From positions 1 to 64,000 of the forward strand of contig CACDFH010000002.1 in the NCBI GenBank assembly GCA_902552015.1: a stretch of DNA of 64,000 bases, in the 5' to 3' direction. The stretch's first letter is position 1, and every line of letters begins with the position of its first letter. Shown here one piece after another: positions 44,914 through 54,026 of this stretch. The notes under the pieces were generated by a model. That model ran no database searches. It was not told the origin of the DNA and saw only the letters and a program-made list of their open reading frames with translations. Made by a program: the position numbers and the translations under genes. This DNA is from an uncultured marine group I thaumarchaeote. Its GTDB lineage: Archaea; Thermoproteota; Nitrososphaeria; Nitrososphaerales; Nitrosopumilaceae.

Positions 44914-45146
44914 TGTCTGAACCACAAAAAACATTAGATGTACGAGGATTATACTGTCCTTCGCCAGCAATGCAAACTGTAGTCGAATTATCAAAAATGC
45001 AAGTTGGTCAAATACTTCTTGTACTGGCAGATGATCCTGCGGCTGAAGATGACATTACTGATTTGTGTAGAACTCGCGGTCACGAACTTGTACAATTAAA
45101 TAAAAACGGCAGTGATCTGGAATTTACAATTAAAAAAATCAAATAA
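44913..45146 (+). CDS. TusA-like sulfur carrier protein
   Basis: The 77-residue protein has the TusA hallmark LDVRGLYCPSPAMQTVVEL with the active Cys in YCPSP, then the ILLVLADDPAAEDDITDLCR strand-helix unit and a final strand. TusA-like proteins relay sulfane sulfur, for example to tRNA thiolation or sulfur oxidation enzymes. ATG 44913 is favoured over TTG 44904. It is convergent with trxB; the 2-base gap leaves no separate terminator. A rhodanese is encoded at 49775. Confidence 0.92.
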   Translation: MSEPQKTLDVRGLYCPSPAMQTVVELSKMQVGQILLVLADDPAAEDDITDLCRTRGHELVQLNKNGSDLEFTIKKIK

Positions 45147-45148
45147 TC

Positions 45149-46156
45149 TTACTTTTGTTCTGATAAATATTTGTCAACATCGATTGCTGACATACATCCA
45201 AATCCTGCTGCAGTAACAGCTTGTCTGTATCTATGGTCGTGGACATCTCCTGCAGTAAACACACCTTTTACACTGGTCTCTGTATTTTCTTTTTGAATGA
45301 TGTAACCATTTTCATCCATTTCTAATTGATTTTTGAATAATTCTGTATTTGGTTCGTGTCCTATTGCCACAAAAACTCCTCCCATTTCTAGGGTTTTGTT
45401 TTCTCCAGTTTTTGTGTCTTTTAGAACTACCTGTTGAACTTTTTGGTCACCTTTGATATCTTCAATCACACTATTCCAATGAACCTCGATATTCTCGTTA
45501 CTTAGTGCACGATCTTGCATAATTTTACTTGCTCTGAATTCATCTCGTCTGTGAATGATGTGAACCTTTGATGCAAATTTTGTTAGAAATGTTGCCTCTT
45601 CCATACATGTGTCTCCCCCACCGACAACTGCAATTTCCTGATTCCTGAAAAATGCACCATCACATGTTGCACAATATGAAACGCCTTTTCCGCTGAATGT
45701 TTGTTCACCTTCAATACCAATTTTTCTTGGTGTTGCACCTGTACAAACTATTACAGCTTTTGCATCATATTCTTCTGAACCTGTTAAAACTTTGAATGGT
45801 TTTGCACGAAAATCAACATTCACGACTACGTCATCGATAATTGTTGTGTTCATTCTTTCTGCTTGTTTTCGCATTGTTAACATTAGATCCGGACCCATTA
45901 CTCCTTCTTCAAATCCTGGATAATTTTCAACATCAGTTGTATTCATTAATTGACCGCCAGGCAAAAGTCCTGAAATTATTAGTGTATCGTGTCTTGCTCT
46001 TGAACAATAAATCCCTGCGGTGTATCCTGCTGGACCTGCACCAATTATAATTACGTCATAAGATGTCTTTACTTTTTTTGGAAAATCTGGAGTTTTTGGT
46101 TCGTCATTTGAACCTCTATCTTCCATAACCAGTGAGCTATCATCACCTGACATCAT
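45149..46156 (-). CDS. trxB: Thioredoxin reductase
   Basis: The 335-residue flavoprotein has an FAD site VIIIGAGPAGYTAGIYCSRA, the redox CATCDG in SYCATCDGAFF, an NADP site VVGGGDTCMEEATFL, and a final GVFTAGDVHDHRYRQA. It reduces thioredoxin with NADPH. The N-terminal 25 residues are an acidic extension not needed for the fold. It lies 29 bases downstream of the unknown 264-residue gene. It can supply MsrA and other thiol proteins in this window. Confidence 0.94.
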   Translation of the reverse strand: MMSGDDSSLVMEDRGSNDEPKTPDFPKKVKTSYDVIIIGAGPAGYTAGIYCSRARHDTLIISGLLPGGQLMNTTDVENYPGFEEGVMGPDLMLTMRKQAERMNTTIIDDVVVNVDFRAKPFKVLTGSEEYDAKAVIVCTGATPRKIGIEGEQTFSGKGVSYCATCDGAFFRNQEIAVVGGGDTCMEEATFLTKFASKVHIIHRRDEFRASKIMQDRALSNENIEVHWNSVIEDIKGDQKVQQVVLKDTKTGENKTLEMGGVFVAIGHEPNTELFKNQLEMDENGYIIQKENTETSVKGVFTAGDVHDHRYRQAVTAAGFGCMSAIDVDKYLSEQK

Positions 46157-46185
46157 AATAATTTACTTTATGTTTATAATTTAAA

Positions 46186-46980
46186 TCAATTTAGATTAGT
46201 CAAGATCTCATTGTGTTTTTTACACAGTTTACTTATTTCAAGTTGTGAGAATAAAAGATCCTTTTGCCAATGAGCGTTATTTAATCGGCATTCAATATCT
46301 TCACAAAATGATTCTCCTGTTATATTGTAAAAAATGACTTGTAAGATGTAACCTTCTAAAATTTTTGTTAGTCTTTTATCATTATATTCTAGGAATTTGC
46401 CTTTGTATTTCTCTTTAGCAGATTTAATATCCAAACCTTGTGTTTTTAATTTCATTACTTCAAAATAGTATTCCTTTGGTTTTGCAGGAGCTTCAACTAT
46501 TCCTGTGGTCGAAATGATTGATGGATTTGCACAAATTACTGCTCTTCCATGATATCTATTGTCGTTTTCATCAAATGTACATGTTAATCTATTTGTTAGA
46601 ATGATATGTAATGTTTCACTATCTTCGCTAAGATATCTGAGAATTTTTTGTAGTTCAAATCCATCATACATGAATACATCGCTAATTTGTTGCGCATTCT
46701 CAACCTTGGTTGTAGAATCCATCAATGAAGAATCTTCACATAACTTTCTTTCAAATTTGATCTCGTCATCACTTGACTTATGCTCTGAAAATGAACTTTT
46801 AATGTCTGTGATACGAATATTTGATAATTTTTTGATGTTTTCTAAACTGAATTCTTTGAAAACATTATCTTTTATCTCCACTTTAATTGGAAAATTCTCT
46901 TGTAAAAAAACTACTAATGCATCAATATTGATTTCAGAAATTGCCGATTCTCTGTATAATATGATTTTTTTAAAGTTCAA
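46186..46980 (-). CDS. Protein of unknown function, possible metallopeptidase-like (tentative)
   Basis: A 264-residue protein without signal peptide. The second half has LHIILTNRLTCTFDENDNRY, CANPSIISTTGIVEAPAKP and SFCEDIECRLNNAHWQKDLL. The Cys-x4-Cys and following HW recall thaumarchaeal proteins listed as putative metallopeptidases (I think DUF6775), but no HExxH is present, so I do not claim activity. It lies 5 bases after thi4 on the same strand and is therefore probably translated from the same mRNA. Confidence 0.5.
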   Translation of the reverse strand: MNFKKIILYRESAISEINIDALVVFLQENFPIKVEIKDNVFKEFSLENIKKLSNIRITDIKSSFSEHKSSDDEIKFERKLCEDSSLMDSTTKVENAQQISDVFMYDGFELQKILRYLSEDSETLHIILTNRLTCTFDENDNRYHGRAVICANPSIISTTGIVEAPAKPKEYYFEVMKLKTQGLDIKSAKEKYKGKFLEYNDKRLTKILEGYILQVIFYNITGESFCEDIECRLNNAHWQKDLLFSQLEISKLCKKHNEILTNLN

Positions 46981-46985
46981 ATAGA

Positions 46986-47840
46986 TTATTTTGGAATTTG
47001 ATTTTCAAATTCTTTAATCTTTTGATCAGTCACTTCTGCTGCTCTTTTTCCTGAATAAAGCATTGAACCAAATGTTGGTCCCATTCTTGCTAATCCGTGT
47101 GTTTCAGTTACTGACATTCCTGCTGCAACCAATCCTGGATACACTTCTCCTGTTTTGTGTACAACATGTTCTTCGCCATCTTCTACCCACATTGGATTCA
47201 TTCCTTTCCATTCAACTAGTTGTCTGTCTACTAGTCTTTTTACTGCGACTGAATCGTGACCTGATGCATCAATAATCATTTTTGCTTCTAATGCAACAGG
47301 ATCTACACATGTGATGTTTCTTGGTAATGCTGAAACTGGCATCCAGTTTACAACAATTCCTGCAACTCTTCCATGTCTCATAACTAAATCATCAAACTTT
47401 GTTAAATTCAAAAACTTGACTCCTGCATCACATGCACCTGCAATTAATTTTGAAACTGCATGTGGTCCTGGTGTTAGATACAATCCTTCACCAACTTTTT
47501 TGTATGGAACTCCTAACTCATCCCAAATTTTTTGTGCTGGTGCACGTACTGTTACTGGATTCATCATATAACCTCCAAGCCAATATCCTCCGCCTAGATA
47601 GTTATTTTGTTCAATAACTAATACTTTGTAACCCATCAATGATAATTCTCTAGATGCAGTTAATCCTGCAGGTCCAGCTCCAATAATTATGATATCGCTT
47701 TCTGCTCTATCTTGTAAAACATCGTAAAATTCTTTTGCAATAGCCCTTGTAATTTCTACTTCTTTTGCATCTGCAAAAATTTTATCTGGTCTTTGTTCGT
47801 TTACTGACTCTTGCATGGTTTTTTTTATTCTCAAACTCAT
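46986..47840 (-). CDS. thi4: Thiamine thiazole synthase Thi4
   Basis: The 284-residue protein has the Thi4 core: IIIIGAGPAGLTASRELSLM, NYLGGGYWLGGYMM, and MIIDASGHDS. At the active-site position, NITCVDPVAL places Cys 178, the residue that acts as sulfur donor in yeast THI4; in sulfide-using methanogen enzymes this position is His. So this enzyme is of the Cys type and may be a single-turnover sulfur donor (inference). It makes the thiazole part of thiamine from NAD and glycine. It is divergent from the sulfite/nitrite reductase gene. Confidence 0.94.
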   Translation of the reverse strand: MSLRIKKTMQESVNEQRPDKIFADAKEVEITRAIAKEFYDVLQDRAESDIIIIGAGPAGLTASRELSLMGYKVLVIEQNNYLGGGYWLGGYMMNPVTVRAPAQKIWDELGVPYKKVGEGLYLTPGPHAVSKLIAGACDAGVKFLNLTKFDDLVMRHGRVAGIVVNWMPVSALPRNITCVDPVALEAKMIIDASGHDSVAVKRLVDRQLVEWKGMNPMWVEDGEEHVVHKTGEVYPGLVAAGMSVTETHGLARMGPTFGSMLYSGKRAAEVTDQKIKEFENQIPK

Positions 47841-47975
47841 TAATAGCTTTGGGTATTTTATTCACAATTAGGTAACACTAACACAAACCGGCAAAAATGT
47901 ATACTTTGTTTGGTTGATGTGTATAACTTACCCATATCAAAAACTTATAACCATACAGCGATCGAAAAAGAATAG

Positions 47976-49778
47976 ATGGCACAACAGCTAAGACCATCAA
48001 AACCGGCTGATAAACAGCCAAAGATTGATTGGTCCAGAAGACAAGAAGCAGAAAATTTTGCTGAAACCGTGAAGCTATTCCGACAAGGCAAAATTGATCA
48101 TGACATGTTCCGTAGATATCGGTTACAACATGGTGCATACGGCACACGTATGACTGATGATTATGCGATGGTTCGAATCAAAGTTCCGGCAGGACAAATT
48201 TATCCATACCAATTAGAAAAAATTGCGCAATTAAGTGAGATGTATTCAATTGGCAGTGCACATTTTTCAACTCGTGAAAATATACAACTTCATTGGGTTA
48301 TACTAGAAGATGTTTCTGAAATAATGCAATCTCTTGCTGATGTTGGAATGACATCTCGTGAAGCATGTGGAAACACTGTTAGAAATGTTATGTGTAGTCC
48401 ATTATCTGGTGTTTGTAAAGATGAAATCTTTGATGCTACTCCATATGCATTGGCAATTGCAAGATTCATGCTTAGAAATCCAATATGTCAAGGACTTCCA
48501 CGTAAATTCAAATTTAATTTTACATGTTGTGAAAAACATGGAATGATAAGAATTGTCGATGTAGGTCTTTTACCTCAAATCAAAGAAATTGATGGAGAGA
48601 AAAGAAAAGGTTTCAAAATATTCTTAGGTGGCGGATTAGGAAATCGTTCCTTTGTTGGACATCAGTTAGAAGATTTCACTCCTGTTGAAGATTTACTATA
48701 CACCTCAATGGCGGTAATCCGAATTTTTGATAGAATGGGTGACAGAAAAAATCTATCGCGAAACAGAATGCGTTATTTAGTAAATGATCTTGGATGGGAA
48801 AAATTCCAAAATCTTGTATTAAAAGAAAGAGCTGTTGTAAAAGCTACTCAATCTGTAATTGTTAAACTGAATATAGATGAAAGTGCAAATGAAATTCAAA
48901 GACCAATATCTGTAAGTGATGAATCTGCTTCTGTTCCTGATGGATTTGCAAGATGGCAAAAGACCAATGTTGAAAAACAATCTCAATCTGGTTTTAACTC
49001 TGTATTCATTGGTTTGGAAGCTGGCGATATTACTGCTAATCAACTACGAAGTGTTGCTGAAATTATACGCGACTATTCTGCTGAAGGCTTCGCTAGAAAT
49101 GGATTCTCACAAAATATTGTAATTAGATATGTTCATGATGATGATCTAAAATCAATGTATTCTAGATTAATTGAAAATGGTCTTGCAAAAACTGGATCAT
49201 TAACAATGGCTTCTGCAGTAGGCTGTTCTGGTACCACTTCATGTAATCTTGCACTCACAAATTCTCATAGATTGGCAAAAGAAGTACAAAGAAAATTTTT
49301 GGAACTTAATTTTGATGAAGATGATGATTTGAGAGATTCTACTATCAAAATTAGTGGCTGTCCTAATTCTTGTGGACAGCATCAAATTGCAACAATTGGA
49401 TTCTATGGTGGCGGTGGTAGACATGAATCTAATATGTTCCCAAATTATACCATGTCATTAGGTGGTAAATTTGATGAAGATTCAATGCTTGGTCATCATA
49501 CAGCTCGTGTCCCTGTCAAACGTATAATTCCTGTAATTTTAAAAATTATTGAATTATTCAAAGAAAATAAACAACCTGATGACACACTTGCCAAATGGAT
49601 TGATAGAGTTGTTAAAGGAAACGAATCTTCAAAAATTACTGGAGTTGAAGATATTAAAAAAGAAATTGCACCTCTCATAGCTCCTCCAAAAGTTGAAGAT
49701 GAACCAGACTTCTATATGGATTATGGAAGTGATACCAATTATCACACGGTAACTGGAAAAGGTGAATGTGCAGCATGA
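47976..49778 (+). CDS. Ferredoxin-type sulfite/nitrite reductase (sirohaem, [4Fe-4S])
   Basis: The 600-residue protein has two ferredoxin-like and sirohaem-binding repeats. The cluster ligands are visible as VGCSGTTSCNLALTNS and KISGCPNSCGQHQ (Cys-x5-Cys and Cys-x3-Cys). An HFSTRENIQLHWV segment fits the substrate/sirohaem pocket. It could reduce sulfite to sulfide or nitrite to ammonia; the residues I can see do not decide. Linkage to a rhodanese (ATGA overlap) and divergence from thi4 favour a sulfur role. A TTATAACC box lies about 30 bases before ATG. Confidence 0.92.
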   Translation: MAQQLRPSKPADKQPKIDWSRRQEAENFAETVKLFRQGKIDHDMFRRYRLQHGAYGTRMTDDYAMVRIKVPAGQIYPYQLEKIAQLSEMYSIGSAHFSTRENIQLHWVILEDVSEIMQSLADVGMTSREACGNTVRNVMCSPLSGVCKDEIFDATPYALAIARFMLRNPICQGLPRKFKFNFTCCEKHGMIRIVDVGLLPQIKEIDGEKRKGFKIFLGGGLGNRSFVGHQLEDFTPVEDLLYTSMAVIRIFDRMGDRKNLSRNRMRYLVNDLGWEKFQNLVLKERAVVKATQSVIVKLNIDESANEIQRPISVSDESASVPDGFARWQKTNVEKQSQSGFNSVFIGLEAGDITANQLRSVAEIIRDYSAEGFARNGFSQNIVIRYVHDDDLKSMYSRLIENGLAKTGSLTMASAVGCSGTTSCNLALTNSHRLAKEVQRKFLELNFDEDDDLRDSTIKISGCPNSCGQHQIATIGFYGGGGRHESNMFPNYTMSLGGKFDEDSMLGHHTARVPVKRIIPVILKIIELFKENKQPDDTLAKWIDRVVKGNESSKITGVEDIKKEIAPLIAPPKVEDEPDFYMDYGSDTNYHTVTGKGECAA

Positions 49779-50572
49779 TTGACTCTGATATGCCAATAAT
49801 TAATTCAAAAATTCTTCGCGAAAAATTACAAGAAAATTCAATTCGAATTATTGATGTTAGACGAGATCAAGAATATCAGCAAGGACATATCACCAATGCT
49901 GTAAATCTTCCATTGGCTAAACTTCTTAATGATGATAGTCCTGAATCAATACAAAAAATTGCGCAAGATTTAGGAATTTCAAATGATACTCCTGTTGTAG
50001 TGTATGATGATACATTTGGTGCATTATCGTCTAGAGTAGTTTGGGCTTTACAATACATTGGACACAAAGATGTAAAATTATTAGATGTGACATTTTCTCA
50101 ATGGAAAGATCTTGGATATGAAATTTCTACTGAAGTTCCTGAAATTGAACCTGCCACACATTCTGTAAAAATCAATCCTGAAATAATGGCTACTGCTGAA
50201 TATCTTGAAAAAGTAAAAGAAAACAAAAATGTTGTAATTATTGATAATCGTGAACGACTAAATTATCTTGAACAGCATATTCCTGGTGCAATAAACATCC
50301 CTTACAGAACACTTGCAACAGATGGAAAAATTTTGAGAACAAAAGAAGGCATGAAGACCCTTCTAAAAAATAGAGGAATTTCTGAAGATGCTGAAATAAT
50401 CACCTATTGTGGAAGTGTAGGTACCTTGTCTGGATTGGCATATTATGCTTTAAAATCAATTGGCATTCCAAACGTCAAACTTTATGTTCACTCATTTAAG
50501 GAATGGAAAAGTCTTGAAAAACCAATTGATAAACAAGAAAATGCCAATTACTGGGATCTCTCAGCAGAGTGA
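49775..50572 (+). CDS. Tandem-rhodanese sulfurtransferase
   Basis: The 265-residue protein has two rhodanese domains. In the first, the loop is VVVYDDTFGALS, with Asp where Cys is expected, so it is probably catalytically dead. In the second, ITYCGSVGTLSG supplies the active Cys 212. This is the thiosulfate/3-mercaptopyruvate sulfurtransferase layout. Its ATG (49775) overlaps the reductase stop as ATGA, so the two are translationally coupled and may share a sulfur pathway. The 68-residue gene follows after 6 bases. Confidence 0.93.
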   Translation: MIDSDMPIINSKILREKLQENSIRIIDVRRDQEYQQGHITNAVNLPLAKLLNDDSPESIQKIAQDLGISNDTPVVVYDDTFGALSSRVVWALQYIGHKDVKLLDVTFSQWKDLGYEISTEVPEIEPATHSVKINPEIMATAEYLEKVKENKNVVIIDNRERLNYLEQHIPGAINIPYRTLATDGKILRTKEGMKTLLKNRGISEDAEIITYCGSVGTLSGLAYYALKSIGIPNVKLYVHSFKEWKSLEKPIDKQENANYWDLSAE

Positions 50573-50578
50573 TATTGT

Positions 50579-50785
50579 ATGAAAGATATCAATGATGTAA
50601 TGCCAAAGGTTCCAAATATGAAATGGGGTGCATTACTAAACAAAAAACCTACCAATAAAAAAATTGAAGAATTAAACAATTTACTTCCACATAATGGTCG
50701 TTGGCACACTGTCTATGAAGAAGATGATGTATCTATAATTGATGGAATTCCAATTATCAAAAAAGAAAAAGATTCTATGACTTAG
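50579..50785 (+). CDS. Small protein in the sulfite/nitrite reductase operon
   Basis: A 68-residue protein, basic in the middle, with MPKVPNMKWGALLNKKPTNK and LLPHNGRWHTVYEEDDV. No Cys and no membrane helix. It is third in the operon after the reductase and the tandem rhodanese (6-base gap). I do not recognise it; an accessory role in the sulfur pathway is only inferred from position. Its 3' end overlaps the convergent TPR gene by 4 bases. Confidence 0.6.
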   Translation: MKDINDVMPKVPNMKWGALLNKKPTNKKIEELNNLLPHNGRWHTVYEEDDVSIIDGIPIIKKEKDSMT

Positions 50786-51888
50786 TTCTGAGGAACGTTA
50801 GCCCTTAATTTCTTTGTAATTGTAATTTCCATATTTTCAAATAATTCTAACATTTTCTTTTTATTGTCAATTAAGTAATCTTTACCTTTATCATCTAATC
50901 TAATTTTGAATAATCTTATCTCTCTGTGTTCATCTAAAAATTCATCAATCATTTGTTGGCCACATTTTGCTGGATTGATATATGCATCAAAACTTTCAAT
51001 TGTTTTTTCTAAATCCTCATTTTCTATTGCAGTCATTGTTGTTTGTACTGCTAATCCAATCTCTTTTAGACTCTTAACAGGTGTTGAAACTTTTCCAATT
51101 GTTTTTGGACCAAGCAAACCACGTTTCTTTGCACCAAGTTTGCTTGCAACATCTGGAACTAAATCATAAATTGGTATGATTTGATTGAATCCTTGTCTCT
51201 TTTCATTTTTAACAACAACGCCTTTCAAAATTAATTCATCTAATCCTTTGATTGTATCTTCTTTTCCAAGGAATGTAGTCCATACAATTGATCCAATTGT
51301 ATGATATCCTTGTCTTAGTGACTCAATTAAAACAACTTCAATAATTCGTTTGAAACCTTCTTCTGATCTTACATTTACAAAGTCTTTGTCTTTAACAGCT
51401 TTTCTTGCATTTTTAACATCAATTTCAATTGAGCGTTTCAATGCCTCTAAAGAGTCTGGAACTTGATTTAGCATTGAAAGGTAACATCCTTTGTTATACC
51501 ATGCCATGCCATATGTTGGATCTGAATCTATTGCTTTTTCAACACAGTCTAATGCTTTTGCATAATTCTTTTTTTCATAATTTACTAATGATTTTAAATT
51601 CCAAGCTTCTGGATTTGTTACATCAATATCTAAAATTTTATCGTAAACTCTCATTGCCTCTGAATGATCATCCAAATGAAATCGTGAATATCCGAGTTTG
51701 AGCATTGCTTCAACGTCATTTGGATCTGCTCTCAAAATCATCTCAAAATTTATCACAGCTTCTTCTAATTTTTCATCTGCCATCAAATTGATACCTTTTT
51801 TGAAAAGTCTGTCTCTTTGATAATTTACATTTGTTAGACTTGTCTCATCTTTTTTTGCTAGTGATGTATCTTTTTTCTTATCCTTCAT
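50782..51888 (-). CDS. TPR-repeat protein
   Basis: The 368-residue protein has a charged N-terminus and about four tetratricopeptide repeats at residues 25-165, for example FKKGINLMADEKLEEAVINF and AWNLKSLVNYEKKNYAKALD. The second half includes a winged-helix-like segment near EGFKRIIEVVLIESLRQGYH. No signal peptide is present, so it is cytosolic. TPRs bind partner proteins; the partner is unknown. It is divergent from the collagen-like gene, with 111 bases between them. Confidence 0.82.
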   Translation of the reverse strand: MKDKKKDTSLAKKDETSLTNVNYQRDRLFKKGINLMADEKLEEAVINFEMILRADPNDVEAMLKLGYSRFHLDDHSEAMRVYDKILDIDVTNPEAWNLKSLVNYEKKNYAKALDCVEKAIDSDPTYGMAWYNKGCYLSMLNQVPDSLEALKRSIEIDVKNARKAVKDKDFVNVRSEEGFKRIIEVVLIESLRQGYHTIGSIVWTTFLGKEDTIKGLDELILKGVVVKNEKRQGFNQIIPIYDLVPDVASKLGAKKRGLLGPKTIGKVSTPVKSLKEIGLAVQTTMTAIENEDLEKTIESFDAYINPAKCGQQMIDEFLDEHREIRLFKIRLDDKGKDYLIDNKKKMLELFENMEITITKKLRANVPQN

Positions 51889-51999
51889 GAATTAGATTTC
51901 TACATTTAACGGATAAATATTAAGCTGCTACTAGTGGTAAATTCGTGCCTAAAATGGCTAGAAAATGTAATTAAATACTAGATATTGAAAGAAACGATT

Positions 52000-53271
52000 A
52001 TGCCGTCATCTGACCATTTTACTGTTAAAGGCAACTCTCCATACAAGCAAAAAAATGGTATCTTTGAGGTGGAATTTGCTATTACTGAAGCAAAACCTAC
52101 TGATGAGCAGATTGCTCAAAAATCATTTCTTCCATTATGGCGTGAAAAATCTCATCTCAATATAAAAAATGGAGAATTTGAGGTAACTCTAGGCTCTCAA
52201 TCAAATCCATTACCTGAAAAAATTTCCACATTCACAAGCGTTTGGATTATAGTAGTTGATCAATTTTCATCTGTCGGTTCATCATTTGAATTTCAAGTAC
52301 CTGAAACAATGAGAAAGACTCCTCAACCAAAACCTGAATCAACCCAAACAAAACCAAAACAAGCATCACGTTCCTCTAGTGCAGGTGTAAAAGGTCCACC
52401 TGGACAACCTGGTCCTGATGGTGACAAAGGTGACAAAGGTGACAAAGGTCCACCTGGAGACAAAGGTCCAGCTGGACAAAAAGGTGTTACAGGTGACAAA
52501 GGTGACAAAGGAGATAAAGGTCCACCTGGTCCAAAAGGCGAAAAAGGTGACAAAGGAGAAAAAGGTCTCACAGGTGACAAAGGTGACAAAGGAGAACAAG
52601 GAGGTCGTGGATTATCTGGAGACAAAGGCGGCACTGGTCCGCAAGGTCCATCTGGCGATAAAGGATTAACTGGTTTACGTGGAGACAAAGGAGAGAAAGG
52701 TCCTACCGGTCCTCCAGGTGTTCAAGGAGACAAAGGAGTTCCTGGTTCTGTCGGTGAAAGAGGTGACAAAGGAGTCACTGGTCCAATGGGAGAGAAAGGT
52801 CCTACCGGTCCACAAGGTCCACAAGGAGAAAAAGGTAAGATTGGACTGACTGGTCCAATTGGAGAGAAAGGTCCACGCGGTCCACAAGGTCCACCTGGAG
52901 ATAAAGGAATTACTGGTGTACCTGGTCCCCAAGGTGACCGTGGAACAATCGGTCCACAAGGTGAACAAGGTCCTCCTGGGTTAACTGGAGAGAAAGGTCC
53001 ACGCGGTCCACAAGGAATTCAAGGTCCACAAGGTGAACAAGGAAAACAAGGTTTGCAAGGTCCACCTGGAGATAAAGGCTCGCAAGGTCCACAAGGTCCT
53101 GTTGGTGACAAAGGTCCACGCGGTCCACCTGGTCCACCTGGAGAAAAAGGTCCAACTGGTGGAATGTCAGAAGAACAAAAACAACTGTTCAAAGACATGC
53201 TTGACATATTGGTTAGGAAAGGAATAATTTCTGCTGAAGAACAAATTGAGCTACAGAGTCATCTGTATTAG
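52000..53271 (+). CDS. Collagen-like protein with 86 Gly-X-Y triplets
   Basis: The 423-residue protein has an N-terminal beta-rich domain (about 1-105), a Pro/Gln/Lys linker, then 86 uninterrupted Gly-X-Y triplets (52384-53157) and a 37-residue C-terminal helix starting [13 protein letters not shown] that could help trimerise it. The triplets are rich in GDK, GEK, GPP and GPQ; Lys-Gly-Asp/Glu pairs can stabilise a triple helix without hydroxyproline. No signal peptide is seen, so export would need another route. ATG 52000 fits a TTAAATACTAG box about 25 bases upstream; TTG 51985 is less likely. Confidence 0.9.
   Translation: MPSSDHFTVKGNSPYKQKNGIFEVEFAITEAKPTDEQIAQKSFLPLWREKSHLNIKNGEFEVTLGSQSNPLPEKISTFTSVWIIVVDQFSSVGSSFEFQVPETMRKTPQPKPESTQTKPKQASRSSSAGVKGPPGQPGPDGDKGDKGDKGPPGDKGPAGQKGVTGDKGDKGDKGPPGPKGEKGDKGEKGLTGDKGDKGEQGGRGLSGDKGGTGPQGPSGDKGLTGLRGDKGEKGPTGPPGVQGDKGVPGSVGERGDKGVTGPMGEKGPTGPQGPQGEKGKIGLTGPIGEKGPRGPQGPPGDKGITGVPGPQGDRGTIGPQGEQGPPGLTGEKGPRGPQGIQGPQGEQGKQGLQGPPGDKGSQGPQGPVGDKGPRGPPGPPGEKGPTGGMSEEQKQLFKDMLDILVRKGIISAEEQIELQSHLY
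52384..53157. repeat. Collagen-type Gly-X-Y repeat tract
   Basis: 774 bases coding for 86 Gly-X-Y triplets without a break. At the DNA level it contains many near-copies of GGTGACAAA and GGTCCACCT-type 9-base units, richer in G+C than its surroundings. Such tracts expand and contract easily by recombination, so length may vary between strains. Confidence 0.95.
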
Positions 53272-53274
53272 ATT

Positions 53275-54000
53275 TTAGTACAAACTTTCTGCAACCGTTC
53301 TATAGGGTTGAAGCCATCTTTCATGGTTACATTCTGTACATTTGAATAACCATCGTCTTTTTCTTGTAACCACTTTTGGCATAACTACCACTTCGTGTTT
53401 TGTTTTAGCCATACAATAGTCACATCGTCTTTCTTCATACTGTTTTGGTTTATCCTCAATTCCTAAAAAATCTGCAAGTTTTCTAAAATCGTTTTTTAAT
53501 TCATCCACAAGTTTCTGATTGTAAATTGTTGCTGCAGGATGAAATGTCACAAAAAACTTTCTTCCATCTTTTTCAATAATTTTACCATGATTTTTTGTTA
53601 TTTCTTTTCCATCCAATAGTGTCCCATATGCCGTATTTCCCATAATGCAAATTATCTTTGGATTAATTATTTCAATTTCCTGATTGATAAAATCATTACA
53701 TGATTCTTCTTCCTTCTTTGACGGAACTCTATTTTTTGGTGGTCTACATTTTACGATATTTGTAATATACACATCTTCTCGATTTATCCCTGTATCTTCT
53801 AAAATCATATCCAATCTTTTTCCAGCCGCTCCAACAAATGGCTCTCCATGTATGTCTTCATTTCTTCCAGGCGCTTCACCTACGAAAATCACATCTGCAC
53901 CAAAATTTCCTTTACCTGGAACTGCCTTTATCCGTGTTTCACATAATTCGCATTTTTTACATTTCTTGACATTTTCTGCAATTGACTCTAATTTGTGCAT
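53275..54000 (-). CDS. Family 4 uracil-DNA glycosylase with C-terminal zinc-ribbon-like tail
   Basis: The 241-residue protein has the [4Fe-4S] ligands of family 4 UDG at C14, C17, C85 and C101, motif A GEAPGRNEDIHGEPFVGAAG, and the late HPAATIYN motif. It excises uracil from DNA. Typical family members are about 190-210 residues; here a C-terminal tail carries RRCDYCMAK and FKCTECNHERWL, two CxxC pairs that look like an added zinc ribbon. The gene is convergent with the collagen-like gene, 3 bases apart. Confidence 0.93.
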   Translation of the reverse strand: MHKLESIAENVKKCKKCELCETRIKAVPGKGNFGADVIFVGEAPGRNEDIHGEPFVGAAGKRLDMILEDTGINREDVYITNIVKCRPPKNRVPSKKEEESCNDFINQEIEIINPKIICIMGNTAYGTLLDGKEITKNHGKIIEKDGRKFFVTFHPAATIYNQKLVDELKNDFRKLADFLGIEDKPKQYEERRCDYCMAKTKHEVVVMPKVVTRKRRWLFKCTECNHERWLQPYRTVAESLY

Positions 54001-54026
54001 ATGATGGTTTTAGAACTACTGAATAA

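Noticed and set aside
52323..53207. Pro/Ser/Gly-rich and other open frames overlapping the collagen tract on both strands
   Set aside because: They arise from the 9-base repeat in other frames; the Gly-X-Y frame has a domain at each end and a sensible start and stop.
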